From Ceratobasidium sp. AG-K (Eukaryota; Basidiomycota; Agaricomycetes; Cantharellales; Ceratobasidiaceae): 64,000 bases of DNA. Both the position numbers and the translations under genes were made by a program. The stretch covers positions 8,370,001 to 8,434,000 of the forward strand of contig JAWNGF010000001.1 in NCBI GenBank assembly GCA_037039685.1, given 5' to 3'. The notes beneath the pieces were generated by a model that saw only the letters and a program-made list of their open reading frames with translations, was not told the origin of the DNA and ran no database searches. Positions 52,534 to 64,000 of this stretch are shown here, piece after piece; positions within the stretch are counted from its first letter, which is position 1, and each line of letters starts with the position of its first letter.

Positions 52534-54643
52534 ATGTTTTCTACACTTCTAACTTGGGCATTCGCCTTGGCGGTCAGCAAGCAAGTCAGTGGGGCGTACA
52601 ATGTGAGTTTCACATGATAGACATTCGTATATCATGTTGGCGCCCGCTACCTCTGATTTTACTGACTTTGTTCCTCCTAGAATGCTTGTAACAATAATGT
52701 AGTTGCCTACTGGGGGCAGAACAGCTTTGGCGCAGTCGATAGTAATCAGGCTGGGTGGCAGAAGCCTCTCAGCTATTATTGTCAAGACGATTCTGTCGAC
52801 GTCTTCCCAATTGCATTCGTCAACCAGTTCTTCGGCACGGTCAGTAACGCCGGTTGGTTTTAAGGATGGTCTACCATCCAATTCCCTGTGCATTTATTCA
52901 CTTTTACATTTGCAGGGAGGCCTTCCTGCGCTTAACCTCGCCAACACTTGCAACCCTACCGACAACGGAACATTCCCCGGTACTGGGCTTGCAAATTGTC
53001 AATCGCTAGCCAGCGAAATTACCGCCTGCCAGGCAAAAGGTATGTATATTCCACGCATCTCCTCGGCTCAGTACTGACCATAGGCATCCATGTACCAGGC
53101 AAATTAATAACTTTAAGCCTTGGAGGCGCTGGTGGAGCCTATGGGTTCCAGAGTGATGCGGAGGGTGTAGCGTTTGCGAATACTGTGTGGAATCTCTTCC
53201 TCGGAGGCACCTCGTCAACGAGGCCATTTGGATCAGCTGTTCTAGACGGGTAAGCACGATCGACGTGCATTCCTTTCTCCTGCTAAAAATTGCCCTACTG
53301 TAGTGTCGATCTGGATATTGAAGCGGGAACTGGGACTGGCTATGTCGCATTCGTGAACACGTTGCGCAGGTTAGCGTTTGTTTCAATTTCCTAGTTTCAG
53401 TCTAGCTGATTCTGTCAAACAAGCAAATTCACTGGTGCAAGCAAGAAGTACTACGTCACCGCCGCGCCTCAATGCGTCTACCCCGATTCAGCTCTCGGTT
53501 CAGTGCTAAATGGCGCCAGCTTTGACGCCGTATACGTTCAATTTTGTAAGTCGGGTTTTGGAGGCTTACTCTATCACTCACATATTTGAAACAGACAATA
53601 ACCCATGTGGACTTCAAACCTATGGCAACGCTGGGGCCTGGAACTATGGGAACTGGGTATGGGGTCGCTCGGTTTAATATGGTTCTAAGATTTAGCTCAC
53701 AAACCACGCAGGATTACTGGGCGCGTAACATCTCCCCCAACAAAGACGTCAAGATTTATATTGGCGCCCCCGCTGCACCCAAGGCGCAGGAAGCGGGTAT
53801 CAGGATATCGCAACTTTGCAAAAGATTGCGCTAGAGACGCGCTCTAGCTTCCCTAGGTTAGTCAATACTGAAGCAACGCACACATACCCACTCATTACTC
53901 GATCTTGAAAGCTTCGGTGGTGTCATGTTCTGGGACGCATCCCAAGCATATAACAACAATCGCTACGAGAAAGCGACTAAAGCATTCCTCGGAAGCACTT
54001 GCGGCACAACTTTCAACTACCCTGCGTGCACTGCCCCGGCTTGGACAGCTAGCGGCCAATACCCGGCCGGCTCTCAAGTATGCCCCACACGAAATTGCTA
54101 GAGCTATTCAACTAACATAATCATCCTAGGTGACATACCAGGGTTATATCTGGCAAGCTAAGTGGTATGCGTCCGGCGCGCCTTCAAATGATGGTGCGGG
54201 AACATGGGTGCCAGGTTTGTCGAATTGGCTACGCTGGTTTATCGGACTGAAGCTTTGTGCATAGTGAAAGCATGCGGTGGATCGACTCCCCCTCCAACTT
54301 CGACGACATCTAGACCGGTTACTACTACGAGGGCTACAACCACTGCAATTTCTACGACTACAACTACTTCGGCTGCCGGTCCCACGACCTCAACTCCCAC
54401 TGGTGGAAGCTGTGCGGGTATCGCAGCTTGGAGCAGCGGCGTCGCATATACCGGAGGTAGTGTGGTTACCTATGCGGGCCATAAGTGGACGTCAAAGTGG
54501 TGGAGTCAGGTGTGTAATTTAATTACTTTCAAAAGGCGCAACAAGCTGAAACAACAGCATCACAGGCGGAAACACCAGGGGGTGCGTCAGGTGTCTGGAC
54601 AGACAATGGACCATGCACCGCCTCTCGTTTATTTAGGTTTTAG
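52534..54643 (+). CDS. GH18 endochitinase with two chitin-binding modules (one frameshift)
   Basis: About 500 residues, many short introns. [20 protein letters not shown] is a signal peptide. The GH18 class III barrel reads [46 protein letters not shown] and [17 protein letters not shown], which contains the catalytic DxxDxDxE with its Glu. [25 protein letters not shown] and [15 protein letters not shown] complete the barrel. Then a first CBM5/12-like module ([27 protein letters not shown]), a Thr/Ser-rich linker (about 54296-54405) and a second module ([30 protein letters not shown]). The end is at TAG 54641-54643. The enzyme would be secreted and cleave internal chitin bonds. A one-base loss near 53785 (between APKA and [10 protein letters not shown]) breaks the frame before the last barrel strands. 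Confidence 0.88.
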
Positions 54644-54843
54644 ATGGTATAAATATCCAGCAATAGACGATAGTATTGATCCCCAACATTTCCACAACTG
54701 AATCCAGCTTTAGTTCGCTACTCCATGTTTACTCGATATGGATGTCAATAGAGTTACATTTACTTTTGACGTTACACTGATGCACGTGACGCAACGGGGT
54801 AATCTTGCTCTCTCACTGTTCGAGACATCAACTCTTAGCTGCC

Positions 54844-56506
54844 ATGCTTAAATGCGGGATAACCGCCCGGCTCCGGGACTCTTATATTAATTGGTATAAG
54901 TTATCACAGTCCCTTAACTATAACGTTCCTATGCGACCATTCCACAACTTCATCAAAGCTGCTGCTTCCCAAGGTCTTGCAACCCGACCCTTTCCGGTAG
55001 TTGACTTATAAACAATAACTATTGGCTTAGGTCGCACAATCAGGATTCCGCTAACGTCTGGAAATGTTATTGGGTGTGCCACCTCACGAGGGATTCGGAG
55101 GTAAGGGGATACCTACCATTATATTCGTACTCGATTATAAGCAATTTACTATTCCAGCTATCAGGAAGACTCCCACGCAGTAGCAGCCTTGCAAATAAGT
55201 CCAAAAGAGCTGCAAGCTCATCTTGCTGAAAAGCTGGGAATATTATCATGGGATCCACTTCGCGTTGGCCCAGAGCTTGCCGGACAAGTAGTATTCGTAG
55301 GAATATACGATGGCCATGGAGGGCCAAGCGTATCACAATTTCTCCAAAGGGAGCTTCAAGGACTCTTTGAAGTTGTACACCCCGAGTCGGTTCCGGATGT
55401 TGTTTCGTGGATGAAGAGTCAAGGTAAGCCCTGCTAAACCCCGGCGTTCGCCGCTCCCACTAAAGTTGTCTTCTACACAGGTGGCTACTTCAAACGCTTC
55501 AAAGGAGGCGCGCTTGAACGCTGGGCTGAGAAAGGAGCGAAATCCCCAACTTTTGGCCTAGAAGCCCGAGCAACATTGGCATTTCTCGAGGTAAATCCTG
55601 CTTGGCCCGGTATCACGCGCGGACTCTGACTCTCTAGCTAGGCGGACAAGCGCATTTCCGAACTCCCCGAATCGGAAAAATGCGGAGCAACAGCATCGGT
55701 GGTATTGCTCCATTCCCTTGAGGCCCCAGCCAGCCCGTTTCTCTCTTCACATTCTGTGTCACTTACGGTCGCACACTGTGGGTGAGTATTCAGAATCATC
55801 CAAAAATCTAGCTGACCCACCCCAAGCGACACACGGGTGCTCTTGTGTGCTACAGAGGGCGGTTCAGCTCAGCCCCTGACAGAAACACACCATCCCGATG
55901 CACGCGGCGAGGCGGCAAGGCTGCGTAGGTTGGGTGCGGGACTGGTCACTGACTCATTTGGGGAGGCTCGGTCTGTTCTACTCTAGTCCGATTATCGCAT
56001 CTTCTAATGATTTGTGTTCAATAGGTGGATGGGAGCACTGGCCAACACCCGAGGGTGAGATGGAGTTGTTCTTCTGGGATGATCCCATGCTAACACTAGA
56101 ATGCTGCTAGGTTGGGTGATTTTCGATACAAGGCATTCGGGGTAACACCAGAGCCCGAGATCAGCTCAAAGCTCCTCATAGGTAGGGCTCTCCCACTTTG
56201 TGAAACGTGGCCGCTCATAGACAATCAGGATCGGAATACGCATTCCTGGTCTTAGTCTCCGATGGCGTGACCTCCACACTCTCTGATGCAGAAATAGTAG
56301 ATGTAGCGCGGGCGATGCCAGACCCTCAGAAAGCAGCGAAAGCGATTGTGAGCTTGGCTGAGGAGTTAGGGAGTGAGGATAACGCTACAGCGTTGGTGGT
56401 CCCCCTCGCCGGCTGGGGGAAAACTACTGGGCCCGACAAAACCTTGGAGCTGAGGAACTACCGTAAGAAGACAATGATAGGTAGCGAGCGGCAACGGCGG
56501 ACTTGA
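54844..56506 (+). CDS. PP2C-family serine/threonine phosphatase
   Basis: PPM-type phosphatase of about 450 residues. Motifs in order: IGCATSRGIRSYQEDSHAV (the first metal-site Asp lies in this segment, across an intron at about 55102-55155), VVFVGIYDGHGGPSVSQFL (second metal site), CGATASVVLLHS, VSLTVAHCGDTRVLL, GALANTRGLGDFRYKAFGV, FLVLVSDGVTSTLS and EELGSEDNATALVVP. All Asp residues of the two-metal centre are present. The 5' end is uncertain: MRPFHNFIKAAASQGLATRP could be a mitochondrial presequence, but the frame across the first intron (about 54995-55031) does not join cleanly, so either another splice or a frameshift is needed. It resembles the mitochondrial or Azr1-type fungal PP2C group; that subgroup placement is weak. 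Confidence 0.85.
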
Positions 56507-59500
56507 TTCAACGCCCCATATTTTGAGGTAACACTTTAGGACTGGATACCAATGATCTTTTTAATGTAACGCGCCTGCGGAGCATGCGCAGGTATGAATA
56601 AACTTATCTTTCTGTTATATTGGATCCTATATCTAATGCGACTCTGGCATCAAACCCATCCACGCGACCTACTGAGGTGAATCAGGACGATTTGGCTGGT
56701 CGATGTAGCCGGACTGAAACAGAAGATATTTCCTACCACCCGATCGTGCGGCCTATCTGCTGTTACACCCTAGTAGTAACCGCTCCATTGTGCGTCTGTA
56801 TTTCTGTATGTGTTTCCTAAGGTCTTAATTTTATGGGGTTCAACTACCAACGCGCATATACACTGGCAAAGTCAATCGGAGCTCTTACACGATCTTAGTA
56901 AGCGCTGTGGCGCATGACCACTCGCTCGGGGTTATTGGACCTACCGGCTGGGAACGATATGTAAGGTTGGGAAACTACTAATCTAAGTAAACGAAGAAAC
57001 GCAAGTTAGCTATCTCTCTCTCGAGTGTTGAACGAAACTCGACGCAACGGCGCTAAAGGAGTGCTGGATTGCTAGATAATAAACATTACCCCAAAGCAGG
57101 TATGACTTATATGTAACAAAACATAAACTGATTAAAAGGAAGCGGCACAGTTTACGAGTGGTTTTTAGGTGACAGGCAGCTACCACGGCTTCCAGTTCTC
57201 GATACACTATGCATGATACGGCTCAATAATACGAACCCTGCTTTCAAACCACAGCCGTAGAGTTTCATTACGGGCCAGGGAACCCAACGGAGATAATAAG
57301 TCCAAGTGACGACATGCGGGTAAATTCATTTAGTTTTCCCAACGCCGTGCGCATCCCGATCTCCAGGACCTACGCGATGGTGTATACAATATTGCTTGAA
57401 ATATGTCGATTTGTGCCAGGCATCTATGTATACACTCATTCATATCATCACTAGAAGGGAAGCGTTACGTAGTTGGGGGTAAAAAAACGCGAGAGTGAAC
57501 CCATGAACCACAAAGAACTAACGTGCATATGATAGGATCCCTCCCGGATCTATCTGTTATATCATGCGTCACGCCCACGGATTTCGTGTTACACATGGTG
57601 GGCAGACGGGATTTCTATGGCCTTCGATAAGCCTCGCCACTTGTTTAAATAATGTGACGCGCTTATCGAAGTCGATGCGGCCTCAACGCCTGACCCATGA
57701 CCCCCACTTGACCCTAAACCACGGCTGTCACAATATACACCGGGTCAGAGTGTCAAGGGGCCATGACTTGGCCCGTGGTTCCACCCCGCTGGTTATCGAT
57801 TGCCATCTAACCAAATTGTGTTAGTACATACATTAAGTGGCTCACGTGGCTATTTAGGCACAGCGTTTCGCGTACATTCCGACAGAAATCCCGGAAGGGC
57901 AATTGGAGCACCTAGATGTGTTATACTTCGCTTCACGTTCACGGAGATATCGTGGGTGACATGTAGAGCTGTTGCAGACGTTACAGTGAGAAGCAGCAGA
58001 TGGCACTACGCTTTTGTGCTGCCCTAAGCTGAATCCCTCCGCATCGACATACCCGAATCGGTGGTTGTGATCGCAGGCTTTGGACGACTCTGACTGGGGT
58101 AGGTGGGCTATTCATTTATCCATATTTATGCATTGCGCCCGGATGACGGGAGCACCCAATAACTAAGTACTATGATGGACATACTTTGATAAAACAATGC
58201 CTAACTCAGGGAATAGCATAATCATCGTTTCTCCCCGCCTCGAATTATCATCAGCAAGGCCGTTGTATTACGAGCATATATACAGCAAAGTGTTCCCCAG
58301 TTCGCAAAGCAACTTAATCATCGTCCAACGCCGATCTTGGCCTGAGAGTCGTAGAGTTTGAAGGTTCCCCACCGGGATAAGCCTAAGACCGAGTAGCTTG
58401 GACGAACTTGATAAATATGTAAAATACCATACATATGCGGTGGCTTGCATGATTTCGATTTGGCCAGTTCTAGTCCAGTGATTGTTACGTGGTGGGTGGA
58501 TACAGCCACTTGATTTTACTCATGCCCCACCACCGGTAGTTGCCAACGCCGCTTTCATCCGCGAGCCTGGCTTTAAATTGAGAAACAGATTCATTCCGAA
58601 AGCCCGGCCAGACTGCGGCCATTGAAGTCTCGGTTATGAAATCCATATTAGTATGGACTTGGAAACACACAGGTAACCTCGCAGGAAGGCATCCACTTCC
58701 CACAACCACGCTGACACTGGACCATAATGAACTTGGCGTGTTGATTCTGTAAGTTACTTAAAGTCTCGAAAGTACCCTTAGGGGCCATCGTTCAGTCGCC
58801 CAACTACTAGCCTTTATGTCACGTAAGTGTCTTGGATTCGCTCAACATGGGCCTATGCTTGGGTGGGAGCTCACATGCTGTACAGATTCGGATCAGCTTG
58901 TGGCACCAGGAAAAATTCTGGAGCTCCATAACAGGTAGGGTTGCTACGCTGAATTTTTGCTATCTCCTGGCACTAAAAGGTTTCGACAGATTACAGTTCT
59001 CTGGTCATACCCCCACGATTGAATGGATTGATAGATCCCATGGGTTATCTCACGAGTGTATATGGATATCCACGATCAAAGGTTAGTCAAACAGACCAAC
59101 TTTATACACGCACTTGGACTCAAAAGGCTCCACTACCGTCTTATGATAGTCAATGGCCAAGAGCAGGGCACCGGCTATGCGAGGAGCAAAAAGGAATCTC
59201 GGGTAAGTGCTCCCACTTTTGGGTCGATTAGCAAGGTTTATATCAAAGCCATTTGGGACATAGAACATTGCGGCTGCATTGGCGCTGGAGAGCCTCGACA
59301 TTGGAGCACCCGATGATGGTGTTACTGGGAACTAACTTTACACGCGAGTGGGGAGTGTACCTTCAGACGTGTTAGGTTGGCGTGCGATAAGTTAGGGCGA
59401 AGGAACCTCTGAACGGATCTTGGGGTTATTGACATAATTATGTACATATATTAAATAGCCGGGAGCTAGTTGTATTTATTGTCGTCAACACGGTACCAAA

Positions 59501-59894
59501 ACATCAGCTAGTTTGGTCGTTGAGACAGAGCTTCGCGTGTCACTGATTATTGGTCAAAATCGTGTCGCTCTGAACACGGCTCGTACACATGTAATTTGAT
59601 TCCATCATAGATTTATGTTTCTTCCGAACTTCCGTACAAGCAAGAGATAGAGTAACCCGCTGGTACAACAAGCACTACTATTTTGTATGGGCTAACTCCG
59701 GCTGAAAAGTTGGGGCACACTTGACGTGTAATAGCTAGTGAGCTTCCTGGGCCGTATTTCATCCAATAAACGGAAACGGCAGGGGTCTTCTAAGAGAACA
59801 TGAGGAGCGCTGTATAGTTGACATGTCGTAATACCGGGTCCGTGTCGGATGGCCAAGAGTCCAAATTTGTCTAGGAAGTGTGTCGTGGTCGCGC
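56507..59894. other. Gene-poor region
   Basis: About 3.4 kb with only short frames. The pieces at 58485-58709 (minus; FITETSMAAVWPGF) and 58832-59086 (plus; NMGLCLGGSSHAVQIRISLW) look slightly coding but match nothing I recognise. No repeat structure or mobile-element motif was seen. Confidence 0.45.
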
Positions 59895-60487
59895 CTACGA
59901 GGTACCGTGGAACAATTTTGTTTGCGTCTCTGGATCAACTCCAGGATTGGGGGCGTCTGATTTAATCACTTGGCGTGTAGCGTTCAATCTAACTGGGTTT
60001 TCAGTCTTAGTAATTTGGTCAAACTGGACGAACGAACCGCTCTCTATAATCACTGAGAATGAGCTTTGGGTCACTGTTGGAAGTTGGTGAGTCTTGAAGC
60101 AAGCACATGACCAGTTGGACATACTCTCGCGGCGGGTTACTTGGCTGCAATCCCACAGCACTTACAACGTACATGTGCGGATTCTCGGAAGGGCGACGCC
60201 CCCACGGCATCGGAGACAGTCACTCCAGTGGATATAATGGTATCCGATGAGCTACGCGCTTGTGCGTGTGATGGGTTTGCAGGATCGACATCCAGGTACA
60301 AGATGCGAGCATTCGAGGGTAGTAGTGTGGGTATCGTTGTCGGTGCATCATCGGCGTACTGATAGTGAATCTGAGGATGAGAGATCACTGTAGAATGAGA
60401 TTCTGGTTGCGAGTTGGACAAAAGAGAAGATTGCGAAACGAGTATGTACTGAGGAGGCGTCGGTGCCGACATAGTAGTAATGGCCAC
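59895..60487 (-). CDS. Hypothetical protein divergent from kinesin-5
   Basis: The first exon (60487 to about 60160) starts MAITTMSAPTPPQYILVSQS and continues with SHPQIHYQYADDAPT and NARILYLDVDPANPSHAQ, composition typical of a real soluble protein with a Ser/Pro-rich N-terminus. A donor gtacgt lies near 60166. A second open block (60161-59895; TQSSFSVIIESGSFVQFDQI) could be the next exon, but the joining acceptor is not certain. I do not recognise the family. It starts 116 bp from the kinesin-5 ATG. Confidence 0.45.
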
Positions 60488-60602
60488 AAGTCAATGGAGA
60501 ATTGTGCTTGTGGGCACGTGAGATGCACCAGCCACGTGACCTACACTGAGACGCGTCTGAATTGGCAATCAATTGCATACCAACTCTACAGTTCCTGCGA
60601 CT
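60488..60602. promoter_or_regulatory. Divergent promoter with two CACGTG boxes
   Basis: The region between the hypothetical gene and kinesin-5 has CACGTG at 60515-60520 and 60533-60538, 18 bp apart. The hexamers are the same as those in the histone promoters at 28887, 29133 and 36918. A role in cell-cycle expression is a guess. Confidence 0.45.
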
Positions 60603-63600
60603 ATGTCACGGCGAGGGCCGCCAGTATCACGCAAGGTTTCCAGCTCAACCCGAGTCCCGTTACCTCAGACTCGAGGAGGTTCACAAATACCATCGTCATC
60701 TGCTGCTCAGGCCCCTACTCTGCCCGCTTCAGCTGCAACTCGAACGCCCAACGCTGCCCCGACTCAAGAGGAAAACGTGACTAACATACAGGTGGTTATT
60801 CGATGCAGGTGCGAAACTAATTAACACGAACTTATTTATGGGCCTCACATTCCTTGCCTCTACAGGGGCCGCAACTCTCGAGAACAGGCAGAAAACTCTC
60901 CAATCATCGTCGAAACTAGTGGGCCACGCTCCGAGGAAGTCACTATCGAAACTGCGCTCCCTCAATCGACCTTTGGTGTCTACACCCCCGCTCCAACTAG
61001 AACATATCCATTCGACCGCGTATTTGGCCCGGAGGCCGATCAAGCGTTGGTTTATCACGATATTGTGGCTCCAGTCCTCGAGGAAGTCCTCAATGGATAC
61101 AACTGTACACTGTTTGCATATGGACAGACCGGAACTGGAAAAACATATACTATGCAAGGCGACTTGTCTCCAACACTGACAGGCAACCCCAGTGCCGATG
61201 CTGGCATAATTCCTCGCACCTTGCACAAGCTCTTCTTGCATCTCGAGAATAACATACCCGACTACAGTGTCAAAGTCTCGTTTGTAGAGCTCTACAATGA
61301 AGAGCTCCGAGATCTACTAGCCCCAGATTTGAAGGACCCTGTTCTGAATTCCCAGTCTTCGGGCGTTGCTCCTGGCTCCGGCTTGAAGATATTCGACGAT
61401 GCGGCGAAGAAAGGCACTTTTATCCAGGGACTAGAAGAGACCCACGTAAGAGATGCTCAGGACGCGATTCAAGTTCTCCGCAAAGGGAGCGAACGTCGGC
61501 AGATTGCTGCAACCAAGTTTAACGATCACTCAAGGTATGCATGAGCAATTTCGACCGGAACTCTTCTCACGACATCATTGACAGTCGCTCGCATTCCATA
61601 TTTGCGTTAACCGTCTATACCAAAGAAACGTCGTCCGACGGCAACGATTTAATTAGAACCGGCAAGCTTAATCTCGTCGACCTTGCTGGTTCGGAAAATA
61701 TTGGCCGGTCTGGGGCAGAAAACAAACGCGCACGGGAAGCAGGGATGATTAACCAAAGTCTGCTAACACTCAACCGAGTGATTACTGCGTTGGTCGAACG
61801 CAGCTCTCATGTACCCTACCGGTGAGTTTGACTCCGATTTGGTCTAAGCAACCGGGTCTGATTATTTACAAACCAGCGAGTCCAAGCTCACTCGTCTACT
61901 TCAAGACTCGCTCGGCGGTCGTACGAAGACTTGCATTATTGCTACCATATCTCCCGCCCGCTGCAATATGGAAGAAACTCTATCGACCCTTGACTATGCC
62001 CTTCAAGCGAAAGCCATTCGTAATCGTCCCGAGCTCAACTCTCGAGTGGCCCGTAACGCCCTTCTCAAAGAGCACGCTAGCGAAGTTGCAAGACTTAAAG
62101 CGGATCTCGTCGCAGCTCGTGAAAAGAATGGGGTCTATGTTTCGCCAGAGCGCTGGAGGGAGATCGAATCAGCTCAGGAAGGTGGCAAGACGGTACGTGA
62201 GGAGCTACGAATCCAGGCCGAGGTTGCGCAACGCCAGTGTCGAGCCTTGAGGGAGGAGCTGGACGCACAAGGGGCAGTGCTTGTTAAACGAACCAACGAG
62301 TTGGATGGCACAAAACAGGAGCTAGAGCTGGAACAGCGCCACTTGGTCGACGCCAAGCGAGAGGTCAGCAAGTTACGGGCTCAAGTCGAGGAAGAGAAGA
62401 TTGTGCGACAGGCATTTGAAAACAATGAATTGACTCTCGACCGCGTAGCCCTAGGTTTGCGGGATACCGCGAGGACCGGCGTAACTGATGTCCAAGGCCT
62501 GTTTGATAAAATCGGTCAGTTTCTTTCATATGCCTCTTTTCATAACTGGCCGTCTTATCATCGCAACACTGGCTTCTCCAGCCCGCAACAATGAGTTACT
62601 GGCTGGAAACGCCGGCGTTATAACCGGTTTTTCTCAAAAGCTGCAAAGCGAAGCAGCTGAATTAGCTGCTCGGGTTGAAGATTTCCTGAAGTCCCACAGC
62701 TCTATTTCCCACCGAATCAAGTCGCAGGCCGAATCATTTCAAGCGATAGAACTTGACGTAAGTCCTGTCTCACTAACAAGGAGAAAGCTTATCCGTCAAT
62801 CAGGCATCACACCAATACAGCCAACTCATCGATGGGCACTTGCGTCTACTCGATGCAACAGCTACAAAAATTCAGGAGACAGAGAAGGACTCCGATGTCG
62901 CTCTCGACGCCCTCCGATCGGCTATCGCGCGTACAAACGAAGGGATCAAGTCAACCCTGGAGCAATGGAGCGTGGTTATGTCTAGGGAATGCAGTGCGTT
63001 ATTCGGCGAACTCGCCGTCCAGCAGGAAAAGCATGTTGGCGAGGTAAGCCATAGTTTGGGTTTCTCAGTTTGGGCTTCGCTTCCTCAGTAGCTCAACCTC
63101 GGCGAATTTTCTCTATTTCAGGCGGACAAAGCATTGAAGATGGCTTGTGGCCTGGTCGAGACGGTAGTCGTTGAGTCGAAGAGCTATATCGAGGAACATT
63201 TGAAACCGGGCATTTCGCAGATGCACCAATTGGCGAAACAAGCATCTGACAGCGAGGTGAGTGAGATCGAGGTTGATGAGACCTGACCATCGATAAATCT
63301 TCCTGTTTCGTTCTGGAATGGTGCTAACATAATTTTTGGTAGATTGGGCGGCTCCGTCGCCAGAACGAGCTGCTAACTTCTCTCCTCGAGACTGAAAGCA
63401 TCAGATCTGAGAAGATGCGCGATCAGGTTACTGCCCAACTTGTAGCGTTGATTGCAGGCTTTACGAAGGAGAGTCACCAAGGACTATGTGATGCCGTCGC
63501 TACAGTGCGCCAAGGGATGAAAGAGGGAGAGGAGGCATTGAATACCTTTACAACCGCTCACGATGCCGAAGCGTCGCAAGTTTCCATGATGACCGAAGAT

Positions 63601-64000
63601 CTGGTGCGCACACTTCACGCCAAGGAACAGGATGGTGCACAAACCAAGGAGGAAGGGGTCAAGGTTGGTCCAACACGGCTTGAGCATCAAAGCATCCATG
63701 ACCCTAACACCTACGCCTTCCCCTTAGGCGATAAAACAAGCCAAGGCTAGCTTTGAAGATGGGAACTCGCGGGCACGGACGGCTATCAATGCTGCCGTCA
63801 CTGGGCAGGGAGTGGACATTGGCCGTCAGCTCTCAGGATTCAACGAAAGTTCCTCGCACGGTGAGCCACCTCAATGCCAATTATATTGGCGCGACTTAAC
63901 TGGTAACAATAAGCGTTGGAGTTATTCAATTCGTCTAAGGTGGGACGAATCGACTCGATACAGAGGTTTACGATCGAGTCGAAGGAATCATTTAAGACTG
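60603..64000 (+). CDS. Kinesin-5 (BimC/Cut7/Eg5 family), 3' end beyond the window
   Basis: The start [20 protein letters not shown] at 60603 opens a Ser/Pro-rich basic N-terminal extension typical of kinesin-5. The motor follows: [42 protein letters not shown] (P-loop), [31 protein letters not shown] (switch I, across an intron), [20 protein letters not shown] (switch II), [32 protein letters not shown] and [17 protein letters not shown] (neck region). Then a long coiled coil (about 62050-62500) and further helical exons. It forms bipolar tetramers that slide antiparallel spindle microtubules. The family's BimC box, phosphorylated by Cdk1, would lie past 64000. No frame break was seen. Confidence 0.93.

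Overview
The window looks like nuclear DNA of an Agaricomycete-type basidiomycete. Genes carry many introns of about 45-60 nt with GT(A/G)-AG borders, there is an intron-bearing tRNA, and the recognisable set (core histones, ISWI/COMPASS subunits, kinesin-5, eIF3k, EMC7, Zn2Cys6 factor, GH18 chitinase with CBM5/12-like modules) is fungal. The repeated BTB family and overall style would fit a Rhizoctonia/Ceratobasidiaceae genome; that genus is inference.

Layout. 0-4 kb: two tandem BTB-domain genes plus a remnant of a third copy. 5.8-7.8 kb: a DUF4139 (mucoidy-inhibitor-like) protein. 8.6-10.2 kb: unidentified coding candidate. 10.7 kb: tRNA-Ile(AAU) with intron. 11.1-14.2 kb (minus): class I cyclic-nucleotide phosphodiesterase. 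14.3-18.1 kb: no confident gene. 18.2-19.8 kb (minus): Rab5-like GTPase with a very large insertion. 22.3-27.0 kb: a third BTB gene, a short-chain dehydrogenase and two BTB tail fragments. 28.2-29.9 kb: divergent H2A/H2B pair. 30.6-33.4 kb (minus): Zn2Cys6 transcription factor. 33.4-37.3 kb: gene-poor. 37.3-37.8 kb: histone H3. 39.1-40.3 kb: EMC7. 41.0-45.4 kb: Itc1/Acf1-like ISWI subunit. 46.1-48.8 kb: AVT1-like vacuolar amino-acid transporter. 49.0-50.1 kb (minus): eIF3k, divergent from WDR5/Swd3 (50.3-51.8 kb). 52.5-54.6 kb: chitinase. 54.8-56.5 kb: PP2C phosphatase. 56.5-59.9 kb: gene-poor. 59.9-60.5 kb (minus): hypothetical gene divergent from kinesin-5 (60.6 kb to the window end, truncated).

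Functional themes. Between 28 and 52 kb sit H2A, H2B, H3, an ISWI-complex subunit and a COMPASS WD40 subunit, so five chromatin genes share 24 kb with housekeeping genes. The BTB copies form a local, partly decayed multigene family, each with the same intron positions and a conserved Cys-bearing C-terminal module.

Quality caveat. Several otherwise intact conserved genes each contain a single-base frameshift, often in a homopolymer. This could be assembly error or recent decay; reads or transcripts are needed to decide. Exon borders were placed by eye from splice signals and family knowledge.
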